A stretch of 64,000 nucleotides of DNA from SVEL01 sp017381055 (GCA_036307185.1 JAXJYC010000020.1:20161-84160), one strand, 5' to 3'. Numbered from the stretch's first letter, positions 16,852 through 25,200 are shown. A program made the numbers and translations. The notes: generated from the sequence alone by a model not told the origin.

Positions 16852-17727
16852 ATGTTTGAGAACATAAGTAAATTCTTAGACAAGTATATACCGGTAAAGT
16901 TTGGAATCACAGATGCTGTGGAGATAATTATTTTAGCCATAGCGTTTTATGAGGTCATGATTTGGATTAGGAGGACAAAGGCATGGATACTATTAAAAGG
17001 TATCGTAGCGATTATTGTCTTTATGCTTATTGCGTCTATTTTTAATCTAGACACCATATTATGGATTATTAAGAATGTACTTAGTGTGGGAGTTTTAGCC
17101 CTTGTTATCATCTTCCAACCAGAGCTTAGAAAGGCCCTAGAGCAGATAGGTAAGAAGAATATATTTTCAAATATTTTATTACCAGATAGTGGCAAGAAAG
17201 TGCATGAACGTTTCTCAGACAAAACTATAAATGAATTTGTTAAAGCGGCAGCAGAGCTAGGCAGAACAAAGACAGGTGCCCTGATTGTTATAGAGCAGGA
17301 GTACAGCCTAGCTGAATATATTAGAACAGGAATAGATGTAGATGCTATGATAAGCAGTCAGTTACTTATCAATATATTTGAGCATAATACACCACTTCAT
17401 GATGGTGCTGTAATCGTGAAGGGCAATAGAATTGTTTCGGCTACATGTTATCTTCCATTATCGGAAAATATGGAGCTAAGCAAGGATTTAGGAACAAGAC
17501 ACAGAGCGGCTGTGGGTATTTCCGAAAATACAGATGCGTTTACAATTATCGTATCAGAGGAAACTGGTAAGATATCAGTTACTGAGGGCGGTAATCTATA
17601 TAGAAATATTAGCGGTGATGAGCTTAAGAATATGCTTATCAAGGTACAAGACAAAACAGTAGAGACAAAGGGATACTTCAAGAATTTGAGAGGAAAGCGA
17701 AAGAATGAGAAAAAAGCTAACCAATAA
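16852..17727 (+). CDS. cdaA: Diadenylate cyclase CdaA (c-di-AMP synthase)
   Basis: 291 residues, normal for CdaA. N-terminal transmembrane helices (about residues 20-85) anchor a DAC domain. The catalytic motifs are both present: DGA at residues 184-186 and RHR at 216-218. It condenses two ATP to c-di-AMP, the messenger controlling osmolyte and potassium uptake and wall homeostasis in Gram-positives. Its end overlaps the start of cdaR by 23 bases, so the two are translationally coupled as is usual for this pair. In Firmicutes glmM often follows; here cdaR is followed by an HPr gene instead. Confidence 0.95.
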   Translation: MFENISKFLDKYIPVKFGITDAVEIIILAIAFYEVMIWIRRTKAWILLKGIVAIIVFMLIASIFNLDTILWIIKNVLSVGVLALVIIFQPELRKALEQIGKKNIFSNILLPDSGKKVHERFSDKTINEFVKAAAELGRTKTGALIVIEQEYSLAEYIRTGIDVDAMISSQLLINIFEHNTPLHDGAVIVKGNRIVSATCYLPLSENMELSKDLGTRHRAAVGISENTDAFTIIVSEETGKISVTEGGNLYRNISGDELKNMLIKVQDKTVETKGYFKNLRGKRKNEKKANQ

Positions 17728-19114
17728 TATAAGTTTGAAAATTTTATCCGTATTTCTAGCGATTATGTTATGGCTTGTGGTAATTAATGTTAGCGATCCA
17801 GAGAAGACAAGTACAATCAGTAATATACCTATAACTATTATCAATGAAGATGCCATCACAGGGCAGGAAAAGGTATATGAGATAGTATCTGGTGCGAAGG
17901 CAAGCGTTCAGGTTACAGGGCCAAGAACAATTATAGATTCACTAGATTCTAAGAGCTTTAGAGCTACAGCAGACTTATCAGAACTATCTATGACAGGAGC
18001 AGTAGCTGTAAATGTAGAGCTAGTTAAGCCGGCATATAGAAGTAAGGTAGATATAGACGTTAAGACAACTATGAAGGTTGCTGTGGAGGATTTGCTACAC
18101 AAGGAATTTACAGCAGAGGTTTCTGACAAGGGTAATCTAGCAGAGGGCTATGTTATATTTGGAAGACAGATGGAAGAGAGCCTAGTTGAAGTAGTAGCGC
18201 CAGAGTCTGTTATGGCAACTATCAATAAAGTATGTGTAGTTGTAGATATGACAGGAGCTAAGGAAGACTTTTCGGTAAATGCTAAGTTCCAGGCATATGA
18301 TAATAGAGGAACAGTTATCAATGCAGAGAAGAACAACATTAAATTTAGCATACCAGAAACTAGAGTGGATATAACTGTTTATCCAGTTAAACAGATTCCA
18401 TTTGTGTATGAGATAGACAGTGAAAAATATCCAGAAGCAATTATTACAGCTGTAAATATAAGTAGGGAAAACCTAATGATTGTGGGCAAGAAAGAAAATC
18501 TAGATATGATAAATGAAATAGTACTAGATACATCTAGCCTAGAAATTAATAGAGATACCACTTCATATGAGTTGAATTATGTCCTAAAGGATTTATTGCC
18601 AGATGGCGTATATGTGTATGGAGAGGATAAGACAGTAAGTATAAAGGTGGAGACAGACTCAGTTATAACTAAGTCGTTTAGCGTGCCTGTTAATGATATT
18701 GCTATAAAGTCTCTAGGTGATGGCCTAAGTGCAGCGCATGAGACAACAGGAAATATTACTTATACACTAAAGGGTAGAAAGAGCCTGCTAGACAGCTTTA
18801 CAGTGGAGGAAAATCCACTATTCGTATCCACAAAGAATCTAGGTATAGGTGATTATAGACTAGAGGTACTTATGGATCTAGAAGAAGGTTTAGAACTAGT
18901 GCAGCCTGTATTTGTTCAGGTTAAGATACTAGAAAAACAAAGACCTGCAGAGAGTGGTTCTAACGAGAATAATAGTTCAACTGTAAGTACTACACCAACA
19001 ACTAGTACACAGTCTAGTAGTCAGACCTCAGGAACCACTACTCCAACAGAAACTACTCCAGTAGAAACTACTACTAAAACACCAGAGGATGTTCCAGCAG
19101 ATGGAGGCGTATAA
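17705..19114 (+). CDS. cdaR: CdaR (YbbR-domain regulator of CdaA)
   Basis: 469 residues. One N-terminal transmembrane helix (LKILSVFLAIMLWLVVINV) is followed by a series of YbbR repeats of about 80 residues each across residues 40-410 and a low-complexity Ser/Thr-rich C-terminal tail from about residue 420 (with PTTSTQSS and TTPTETTPVE). YbbR proteins sit outside the membrane and modulate the diadenylate cyclase. Overlaps cdaA by 23 bases. Confidence 0.9.
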   Translation: MRKKLTNNISLKILSVFLAIMLWLVVINVSDPEKTSTISNIPITIINEDAITGQEKVYEIVSGAKASVQVTGPRTIIDSLDSKSFRATADLSELSMTGAVAVNVELVKPAYRSKVDIDVKTTMKVAVEDLLHKEFTAEVSDKGNLAEGYVIFGRQMEESLVEVVAPESVMATINKVCVVVDMTGAKEDFSVNAKFQAYDNRGTVINAEKNNIKFSIPETRVDITVYPVKQIPFVYEIDSEKYPEAIITAVNISRENLMIVGKKENLDMINEIVLDTSSLEINRDTTSYELNYVLKDLLPDGVYVYGEDKTVSIKVETDSVITKSFSVPVNDIAIKSLGDGLSAAHETTGNITYTLKGRKSLLDSFTVEENPLFVSTKNLGIGDYRLEVLMDLEEGLELVQPVFVQVKILEKQRPAESGSNENNSSTVSTTPTTSTQSSSQTSGTTTPTETTPVETTTKTPEDVPADGGV

Positions 19115-19116
19115 AA

Positions 19117-19389
19117 ATGATTACAGGGCAGATTAAGATAAGGGATATGTCTAGTTTGCATTTGAGACCAGCTACACAGCTTAGTAAGGTGGCTTGCAAG
19201 TATAAAAGTAGTATAAAGCTTTTATCAGGCAGTACGGTGGCAAATGTTAAGAGCATTATCAGTCTTCTAGGAGCTTGCGTTAAGTTTGGCGAAGTAGTAG
19301 AGCTAAGCTGTGAGGGAGAGGATGAGATGGTAGCCTTTGAAATGATAAAAGGGATGCTAGAAGGTTCTGATGAATTTGATGAACAGTAG
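19117..19389 (+). CDS. HPr-family phosphocarrier protein
   Basis: 90 residues, the size of HPr. The phosphohistidine is His15 in LHLRPA with Arg17 conserved, and Ser46, the target of HPr kinase in Firmicutes, sits in NVKSII. Having His15 it is not a Crh, which has Gln there. The rest of the Ser46 loop (SIISLLGACVKFGE) is diverged from the usual SIMGVMSLG pattern. It begins two bases after cdaR, so it is probably part of the c-di-AMP operon, an unusual setting for HPr. It may be the general PTS carrier or a regulatory paralogue. Confidence 0.85.
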   Translation: MITGQIKIRDMSSLHLRPATQLSKVACKYKSSIKLLSGSTVANVKSIISLLGACVKFGEVVELSCEGEDEMVAFEMIKGMLEGSDEFDEQ

Positions 19390-19444
19390 GGAAATGTTGA
19401 ATTCTTAGAGAATATAAAAGATATATGAGAGTGAGGAAGATATT

Positions 19445-21133
19445 ATGTTAAATTTTAAGAGATATAGAAGAAATCCAGTGGTAAATTACCCAGAGAGAGA
19501 ATGGCCAAACAAGGAAATCGAAAAGGCTCCTATCTGGTGTTCAGTAGACTTAAGAGATGGTAATCAGGCACTTATCGAGCCAATGGTAGTTGAGGAAAAA
19601 ATTGAGTTCTTTAACTTACTTGTTAAGCTTGGTTTTAAGGAGATTGAGGTTGGTTTCCCAGCTGCATCACAGATAGAGTTTGATTTCTTAAGACAGCTTG
19701 TAGATAGAAAGCTTATTCCAGATGATGTAAAGATTCAGGTACTTGTACAGTGTAGAGAGCACCTTATCAAGAGAACATTTGAAGCATTAGAGGGAATTAA
19801 GCAGGCAGTAGTTCATATTTATAATTCTACATCTACACTCCAGAGAGATGTTGTATTTAACAAGAATAGAGAAGAAATCAAGCAGATCGCTATCGAGGGA
19901 ACTCGTATGGTTAAGGAATATGTGAAGGATTTCAAGGGTAAGATATTCCTTGAGTACTCACCAGAGAGCTTTACAGGAACAGAGCTTGATTATGCGTTAG
20001 AAGTATGTACTGCAGTTCAGAAGGAGTGGGGAGCTACAAAGGAAAATCCTATTATCTTCAACCTTCCAGCTACTGTAGAGATGAATACACCAAATGTATA
20101 CGCAGATCAGATTGAGTGGATGGATAAGCATTTTGAAGATAGAGAGAGCATTATCTTAAGTGTACACCCACATAACGATAGAGGAACAGGCGTGGCAGCA
20201 GCAGAGCTTGCACTTTTAGCAGGTGCTGACAGAGTAGAGGGAACACTTTTTGGAAATGGTGAGAGAACAGGTAACGTAGACGTAACAACTATCGCTTACA
20301 ATATGTTCTCACAGGGAATTAATCCAGAACTTAACCTTGAAAATGTAAATGAATTAATCGAAGTATATGAAAGATGCTGTAAGATGCCTGTAAGCATGAG
20401 ACATCCATATGCTGGTAAGCTTGTATTCACAGCATTTTCAGGTTCACATCAGGATGCTATCAACAAGGGTATCACAGCTATGAAGGAAAGAGAGCAGGAG
20501 CATTGGGAGGTTCCATATCTTCCAATTGACCCAAGTGATGTAGGTCGTGATTACGAGCCAATCGTAAGAATCAATAGCCAGTCAGGTAAGGGTGGCGTTG
20601 CCTTCGTTATGGATACATATTTTGGTTACAAGCTTCCAAAGGGAATGCATAAGGAGTTTGCAGATGTAATCCAGAAGATTGCAGAAGCACAGGGTGAAGT
20701 ATCGCCAGATACAATTATGGATAAGTTCCGTGAGGAGTACATAACATATAAGACAGATAAGGAATACCCATTTGAGTTCACATCATGTAAGATTTCAGAT
20801 GTGGATGACAACGATGAGGCAGGAGATACACTCGCTAAGCTTACATTCAAGTATAAGGGCGAGGAGAAGTATGTTGAGATGGTTGGTAATGGACCAATCG
20901 ATGCTGTTAAGAAGGCAATCGAGGAGACAACAGGCGTTAAGTTTAAGCTTGCAGATTACTCACAGCATGCACTTTCAGATGGTTCGCAGGCCATGGCGGC
21001 AGCATACTTTAACTGCATCGATTTAGAGACAGGAAAGACATCTTATGGTGTTGGACAGAGTGCGAATATTACAAGAGCTTCTATTAGAGCTGTGTTCTCG
21101 GCACTCAATAGATTGGATAGAATAAGTAAATAG
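19445..21133 (+). CDS. leuA: 2-isopropylmalate synthase
   Basis: 562 residues, the long class of LeuA. It condenses acetyl-CoA with 2-ketoisovalerate, first step of leucine synthesis. The TIM barrel carries the metal-binding start CSVDLRDGNQA and the HxH motif in SVHPHNDRGTG, plus the GNGERTGNV loop. The last 130 residues are the regulatory LeuA dimer domain (feedback site), ending in the motif GVGQSANITRASIRAV. No T-box or leader peptide fits the 55-base gap upstream. GAGGAAG precedes the ATG. Flanking genes are unrelated to leucine. Confidence 0.95.
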   Translation: MLNFKRYRRNPVVNYPEREWPNKEIEKAPIWCSVDLRDGNQALIEPMVVEEKIEFFNLLVKLGFKEIEVGFPAASQIEFDFLRQLVDRKLIPDDVKIQVLVQCREHLIKRTFEALEGIKQAVVHIYNSTSTLQRDVVFNKNREEIKQIAIEGTRMVKEYVKDFKGKIFLEYSPESFTGTELDYALEVCTAVQKEWGATKENPIIFNLPATVEMNTPNVYADQIEWMDKHFEDRESIILSVHPHNDRGTGVAAAELALLAGADRVEGTLFGNGERTGNVDVTTIAYNMFSQGINPELNLENVNELIEVYERCCKMPVSMRHPYAGKLVFTAFSGSHQDAINKGITAMKEREQEHWEVPYLPIDPSDVGRDYEPIVRINSQSGKGGVAFVMDTYFGYKLPKGMHKEFADVIQKIAEAQGEVSPDTIMDKFREEYITYKTDKEYPFEFTSCKISDVDDNDEAGDTLAKLTFKYKGEEKYVEMVGNGPIDAVKKAIEETTGVKFKLADYSQHALSDGSQAMAAAYFNCIDLETGKTSYGVGQSANITRASIRAVFSALNRLDRISK

Positions 21134-21489
21134 GACCTTATATATTGTTATGCTATGTTTTTTACATGCTTCAGATACTTGATTTTCTAAATACTTTGGG
21201 TAAGGTTGTGTGTGTATGACGTGACCGGCTCATACGCCCCGTCCATGGGGCGATTCGCCTTTTCCTAACGTCCTGTTAGGAAATCACTGATATAGAACAA
21301 AGGATTAAGAAAATCTATATATCTTTCGCTACCGTAAAAATTCATAGATAAAATACTCATAAGGTCTATATATGTATTGAAATTATTTATTGAAGTCTAG
21401 AAGAAGTGGCTTATGTTAAGTGGTTTGAAATAAGGAAATTAGCTTAGAGAAGAAAAAATATTAGCTACGAAAATTTGTAGGAGGGAATT
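21134..21489. other. Structured GC-rich intergenic region before galE
   Basis: A 356-base gap with no good reading frame. CGCCCC (21235-21240) pairs with GGGGCG (21247-21252); TTTCCTAAC (21261-21269) pairs perfectly with GTTAGGAAA (21275-21283). An alternative GGCG-ATT-CGCC hairpin (21249-21259) followed by TTTT would exclude the first hairpin and could act as a small terminator. The rest (21290-21475) is AT-rich with nothing recognised. Could be a small RNA or the leader of galE. Confidence 0.5.
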
Positions 21490-22515
21490 ATGGAAAAGAA
21501 AACAATTTTACTTGCTGGTGGTGCGGGTTATATTGCTAGCCACACTGCTATCGAGCTTATGGAGGCGGGTTATAATGTTATAAGTGCGGACTGCTACTAC
21601 AATAGTAAGCCTGAGGTTTTTAATAGAATCGAGAAGATTACTGGGGTTAGAGTTAAGAATTATGACATCGATGTATGTGATGTAGATGCTTTAGATAAGG
21701 TGTTTGCTGAGAATAGCATCGATGCAGTAATTCACTTTGCGGGTTATAAGGCGGTTGGAGAGTCTGTGGCGAAGCCTATGATGTATTATGAGAATAATAT
21801 GGATTCTACATTTAGTCTTGTGAAGGTTATGAAGAAGTATGGATGCCACAATATGGTATTTAGTTCTTCGGCTACTGTGTACGGTGTGCCTGAGAGTGTG
21901 CCTCTTGTAGAGACTATGCAGACTGGTCCTTGTACAAATCCATATGGGTGGACTAAGCTTATGAACGAGCAGATTCTTATGGATGCAGCTAATGCAGATA
22001 AGGATATGTCAGTTGTATTGCTTAGATATTTTAATCCAGTAGGAGCACATAAGTCAGGACTTATTGGTGAAGATCCAACAGGAATACCAAACAACCTTAT
22101 GCCATTTATTTCACAGGTGGCAGTAGGCAAGAGAGAATGCTTAAATGTATTCGGTGATGATTACAATACACCAGATGGTACAGGTGTACGTGATTATATC
22201 CATGTAGTAGATTTGGCAAAGGCTCATGTTAAGGCTATCGATTATGCTTTAGAGAATAAGGGTGCTGAGGTGTTTAATATCGGTACTGGAGTTGGCTATA
22301 GCGTACTTGACATGGTTAAGGCTTTTGAGAAGGCAAATGATATTAAGATTCCATATGTGATCGCACCAAGAAGACCAGGTGACATAGATGAGTGTTATGC
22401 TGATAGTAGCAAGGCAGCAAAGATGCTTGGTTGGAAGGCAGAGAAGACATTGGAAGATATGTGTCAGGATACATGGAACTGGCAGAAGAATAATCCAAAT
22501 GGATATGAGGCGTAA
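21490..22515 (+). CDS. galE: UDP-glucose 4-epimerase
   Basis: 341 residues, full length for GalE. Extended SDR with the NAD loop GGAGYIAS (usual form ends in G), the Ser of FSSSATVYG and catalytic Tyr-x3-Lys in NPYGWTKLMNE. Interconverts UDP-glucose and UDP-galactose, supplying galactose for the polysaccharide made by genes further right or for galactose catabolism. GTAGGAGGG precedes the ATG; a strong terminator follows, so it is a single-gene unit. Confidence 0.95.
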   Translation: MEKKTILLAGGAGYIASHTAIELMEAGYNVISADCYYNSKPEVFNRIEKITGVRVKNYDIDVCDVDALDKVFAENSIDAVIHFAGYKAVGESVAKPMMYYENNMDSTFSLVKVMKKYGCHNMVFSSSATVYGVPESVPLVETMQTGPCTNPYGWTKLMNEQILMDAANADKDMSVVLLRYFNPVGAHKSGLIGEDPTGIPNNLMPFISQVAVGKRECLNVFGDDYNTPDGTGVRDYIHVVDLAKAHVKAIDYALENKGAEVFNIGTGVGYSVLDMVKAFEKANDIKIPYVIAPRRPGDIDECYADSSKAAKMLGWKAEKTLEDMCQDTWNWQKNNPNGYEA

Positions 22516-22562
22516 ATTCAATAGTTTGGGCTATTAATGTAGTATAACAGTAGATTAGATAG

Positions 22563-22609
22563 GCTATAAGATACTAAAATTATGAAAAATAGTATCTTAT
22601 AGCTTTTTT
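22563..22609 (+). terminator. Rho-independent terminator of galE
   Basis: GCTATAAGATACTA (22563-22576) pairs perfectly with TAGTATCTTATAGC (22590-22603), then TTTTTT. Confidence 0.93.
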
Positions 22610-22713
22610 ATTTGTATAGACTTCTAAAGATAATAATAAGATATAAGAATAGGTATAGTTTGGCTCTGAATTGCGCAATCTATCTGTATATAAATAAATG
22701 GAGGAATTAATCT

Positions 22714-23175
22714 ATGGGTGATAATGGAGTTGTACAAAATCAAGTAACAGACGATACAGTGAAGCTACTGAGAGAGTGTGACGCAGGTATAAAGATGGGT
22801 ATAGAATCTTTAAAGCAAGTCACAGATTATGTGAAGGATTGCAAGTTAAAGGAAATGTTAAAGAAGAGTAGTGATAAGCATGAAAGTCTTCAGGATGAAG
22901 CCACAACAATGCTTCATGAATATGGAGATGAGGGAAAGAATCCTAATCCAATGGCTAAAGGTATGTCATGGTTAAAAACTAGTATGAAGATGACTATGGA
23001 TTCATCAGATGAGACAGTTGCGGACCTTATGGTGGATGGTTGTAATATGGGAACTAAGTCGTTACACAAGTACCTTAATCAGTATAGTCACGCGACAGAG
23101 AGAGCAAAGAATCTAGTAAAGGCTGTGCTTAAGGAAGAAGAAGGATTGGCAGAGGGGTTAAGGGCGTATTTGTAA
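22714..23175 (+). CDS. Ferritin-like helical bundle protein (DUF2383-type)
   Basis: 153 residues, soluble and almost all helical. The spacing of acidic and His residues across helices (LLRECDAGIKMGIESLKQV; SDKHESLQDEATTML) matches small ferritin-like DUF2383 proteins. Metal binding and function are unproven. TGGAGGAATT precedes the ATG; a strong terminator follows, so it stands alone. Confidence 0.7.
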   Translation: MGDNGVVQNQVTDDTVKLLRECDAGIKMGIESLKQVTDYVKDCKLKEMLKKSSDKHESLQDEATTMLHEYGDEGKNPNPMAKGMSWLKTSMKMTMDSSDETVADLMVDGCNMGTKSLHKYLNQYSHATERAKNLVKAVLKEEEGLAEGLRAYL

Positions 23176-23186
23176 TATGTTTTTTA

Positions 23187-23230
23187 AAAAAGAAGGATTG
23201 CTAAGGAATGTACCTAGCAATCCTTCTTTT
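23187..23230 (+). terminator. Rho-independent terminator
   Basis: AAAAGAAGGATTGCTA (23187-23202) pairs with TAGCAATCCTTCTTTT (23215-23230). The A and T flanks allow action on either strand. Confidence 0.92.
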
Positions 23231-23301
23231 GATTATGGGTAATTAATTTATAAATGCAGACAAATATTGAATAATTTTATAAAGTTAAAAAGAAAAAAAG
23301 C

Positions 23302-23330
23302 TTGCAAATATTACCTATAAGTAATATTAT
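23302..23330 (+). promoter_or_regulatory. Promoter of the toxin-antitoxin-chaperone operon with embedded operator
   Basis: TTGCAA (23302-23307) and TATTAT (23325-23330) are 17 bases apart. Palindrome arms AATATTAC (23307-23314) and GTAATATT (23321-23328) fill the spacer and touch both boxes, so a bound repressor would exclude RNA polymerase. The HTH antitoxin encoded downstream is the obvious candidate. Confidence 0.75.
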
Positions 23331-23350
23331 AATACAAAGGAGGTTATATA

Positions 23351-23737
23351 GTGGAGTTGCAAAAAATAGATATAAATGGTTTGAATAATATATATACATT
23401 AGATGTGGTGAAAAAAGAGTTTGAAAAAGCTGTGGATGAAAAATGGAAGAATCAGCCGCCAATGAAAAGATATCAAGAAAAATTATTATCCAATCTAGCG
23501 GTATTAGATATCGAGAAAGAAAGAGCGATTGAATTACCACAATATGAGAAATTGGTGGGAGAGGAAAATTTGTATAGTATTAGACATCCGAGAACAGGTA
23601 AAAATGTTAGAGTGTTATATACTATTGTTAATGGTTCTATAATTATATTATTGGTTGCTTTCTTGGAAAAAAATGATGGCGATTATAGAAAAGCAATAAA
23701 TGTAGCAAAAAATAGATTACGAAAGCTGGAAGAATAA
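23351..23737 (+). CDS. RelE/HigB-superfamily toxin (Gp49-like)
   Basis: 128 residues. The C-terminal two thirds follow the HigB/RelE fold of mRNA interferases: NLYSIRHPRTGKNVRVLYTI, a hydrophobic strand (SIIILLVAFLEKN) and a basic helix near the end (AINVAKNRLRKLEE). These toxins cleave ribosome-bound mRNA. GTG start with AAAGGAGG eight bases upstream. It is the first gene of a three-gene operon, 26 bases before the antitoxin start codon; toxin-first order is typical of HigBA. The palindromic promoter lies directly upstream. Confidence 0.85.
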   Translation: MELQKIDINGLNNIYTLDVVKKEFEKAVDEKWKNQPPMKRYQEKLLSNLAVLDIEKERAIELPQYEKLVGEENLYSIRHPRTGKNVRVLYTIVNGSIIILLVAFLEKNDGDYRKAINVAKNRLRKLEE

Positions 23738-23763
23738 TTATTATAGAAGTGGAGGATTGTAGT

Positions 23764-24174
23764 ATGGGTATTATGGAAAAGATAGCTAATGCGAAGAAAA
23801 CAAGTTGGATAGCAGATGGTTTAACAGAAGCTGAAGTGAAGTCAATAATTGAATTGTCGAGGATATCAGCGCAGATTGAAAAATGTAGATTAGAGTTGGG
23901 TATGACACAGAAAGAGTTTGCTGATTATATGGGCGTAACTCAAGGTATGGTGTCAAAATGGGAAAGTAGAGAGTATAATTTTACAATAAAATCATTAAAT
24001 GACATATGCCATAAGTTAGGTATGACGGTAGAAGTAAATGTAGAAAAGAATAATGTGACAAAAGAATATAATGTTATTAAATGGGATGCGGATAGATTTA
24101 CGCGTAACGCGAAAAAAATAAGTCCAAATAATAAGTGGTATAAATTTATTTATGATGAGGAGGGAATAGCATAA
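23764..24174 (+). CDS. HigA-like HTH antitoxin with C-terminal extension
   Basis: 136 residues from ATG 23764 (GTGGAGG upstream; the earlier GTG at 23749 overlaps that site). A Xre-type HTH is clear at about residues 38-90 (MTQKEFADYMGVTQGMVSKW). Beyond it lies a tail of about 45 residues with aromatic and hydrophobic residues (PNNKWYKFIYDEEGIA). In toxin-antitoxin-chaperone systems such a tail makes the antitoxin unstable unless a SecB-like chaperone binds it; the next gene encodes one. Its stop overlaps the chaperone start (TAATG). Likely represses the operon through the promoter palindrome. Confidence 0.88.
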   Translation: MGIMEKIANAKKTSWIADGLTEAEVKSIIELSRISAQIEKCRLELGMTQKEFADYMGVTQGMVSKWESREYNFTIKSLNDICHKLGMTVEVNVEKNNVTKEYNVIKWDADRFTRNAKKISPNNKWYKFIYDEEGIA

Positions 24175-24605
24175 TGGAATTAAATATGATTACATCAGGT
24201 GTAGAATTATTAGGAACATATGTTAATGATTTATCAATAGATAATTCAATTGCGGATATTACAAAAGATGCAAAAAGAACGTTTGGTCTTAATATAAGAG
24301 AACCGGAATTTGAGACTAAAGATGGTAGTATTTATGCTCAAATAGGAATAGAAATAGAAATTGAAATTAATCAGTCAGAGGAACAGAATTGTAAAATAAG
24401 GTTTGCAATTGATGCAGGGTTTATTTCATTAGGGGATATCGAAGAAGAAATGTTTAAGCAAAGAGTTGTAGTAAATGGAGTGGCAGCACTTATCGGTATA
24501 GCAAGAGGTAAAATAGAAACCATAAGTGCAAGTATATTTAATAGTGGCAAGATAGTTATACCATTTATTAATGTTGTAGATTATTATAAGAGTTTAAGTA
24601 AATAG
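24174..24605 (+). CDS. SecB-like chaperone of a toxin-antitoxin-chaperone system
   Basis: 143 residues. Not annotated by any simple motif, but order and character match SecB: an early YVNDLSIDNSI resembling the SecB YTKDISFEAPN strand, a long alternating strand (IYAQIGIEIEIEINQS), FAIDAGFISLGDIEEE matching the SecB segment before helix 1, a helix (VNGVAALIGIARGKIETISA) and a proline-bearing end (KIVIPFINVVDYYKSL) corresponding to NLAPVNFDALF. Free-standing SecB is usually absent from Firmicutes, so a role tied to the coupled antitoxin is likely. One-base overlap with the antitoxin gene; terminator follows. Confidence 0.75.
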   Translation: MELNMITSGVELLGTYVNDLSIDNSIADITKDAKRTFGLNIREPEFETKDGSIYAQIGIEIEIEINQSEEQNCKIRFAIDAGFISLGDIEEEMFKQRVVVNGVAALIGIARGKIETISASIFNSGKIVIPFINVVDYYKSLSK

Positions 24606-24634
24606 TGAGTTGAAAACAATATAAATAAATGACA

Positions 24635-24669
24635 ACTTAGGTTTCTTTAAGGAAACCTAAGTGTTTTTT
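24635..24669 (+). terminator. Rho-independent terminator of the toxin-antitoxin-chaperone operon
   Basis: ACTTAGGTTTC (24635-24645) pairs with GAAACCTAAGT (24652-24662), followed by a run of seven T. Confidence 0.92.
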
Positions 24670-24702
24670 TGTACATGATGAAAATGATAGAAAGGACATA
24701 AG

Positions 24703-24795
24703 ATGGAAGCTTTATTTGTAGGAAATTCAGTTATAATTTTATTTTGGGTATATCTTAATTTTGTTGTGGAGATAGAAGAAAAATATATGAGCTGA
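24703..24795 (+). CDS. Small hydrophobic peptide ORF (uncertain)
   Basis: A 30-codon frame with AAAGGAC upstream: one hydrophobic segment (NSVIILFWVYLNFVV) then an acidic end. It stops at TGA just where the frame of the next ORF, 99 codons long, could take over. A two-base change in the ATATAT run near 24784-24789 would fuse them. Either a short membrane peptide or the front part of a frameshifted gene. Confidence 0.3.
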   Translation: MEALFVGNSVIILFWVYLNFVVEIEEKYMS

Positions 24796-24821
24796 TTTAT
24801 TCAAGACTTTTTTATAAAAAT

Positions 24822-25121
24822 TTGAAGAAGTATTATAAAGAATGTCGCTGCGAAACTTACTATTTTAAAGAGTACATCTTGTATTTGTATTTACGAGTAG
24901 CTCCGTGCTTGAATGTTGGTGGAGAGAAGAAAGTAGAAGATGTTTTTAATAAAAAAAGAAATCGAATTAACGAATATACAAAAGAACAACTTTTTATTTT
25001 GACGCTATGTTTTAGTGGCAAAATAAAAAGAGAATATGTCTTGGACATATATGAAGATGTTATTTGTGATTGTGATATGGATAGGGAAAAGTTGAAATAC
25101 TATAGAAATAGGTTGAACTAA
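24822..25121 (+). CDS. Hypothetical protein, possibly the back part of a frameshifted gene
   Basis: A 99-codon frame beginning at TTG, with no convincing ribosome site. Composition is Tyr- and Lys-rich, with a Cys motif (ECRCET) near the start and DVICDCDMDREK near the end. The frame is open upstream past 24762, so the true start may lie in the 24703 ORF across an AT-dinucleotide slip. No family recognised. It sits between two toxin-antitoxin loci, before a terminator. Confidence 0.4.
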   Translation: MKKYYKECRCETYYFKEYILYLYLRVAPCLNVGGEKKVEDVFNKKRNRINEYTKEQLFILTLCFSGKIKREYVLDIYEDVICDCDMDREKLKYYRNRLN

Positions 25122-25150
25122 GATTATTTTTTATATTAGCTATAAAATTA

Positions 25151-25192
25151 AGAAGACTTACTAGAAATATAACCTAGTAAGCCTTCTTTTTC
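25151..25192. terminator. Bidirectional terminator between convergent genes
   Basis: AGAAGACTTACTAG (25151-25164) pairs with CTAGTAAGCCTTCT (25174-25187, one mismatch), with T runs on both strands. Ends the plus-strand ORF and tspO on the minus strand. Confidence 0.85.
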
Positions 25193-25200
25193 TGCAATTA

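Noticed and set aside
19117..19389. Crh instead of HPr
   Set aside because: His15 is present in LHLRPA; Crh has Gln there.
19390..19444. T-box or leucine leader before leuA
   Set aside because: The gap is 55 bases, too short, with no Leu codon run or terminator hairpin.
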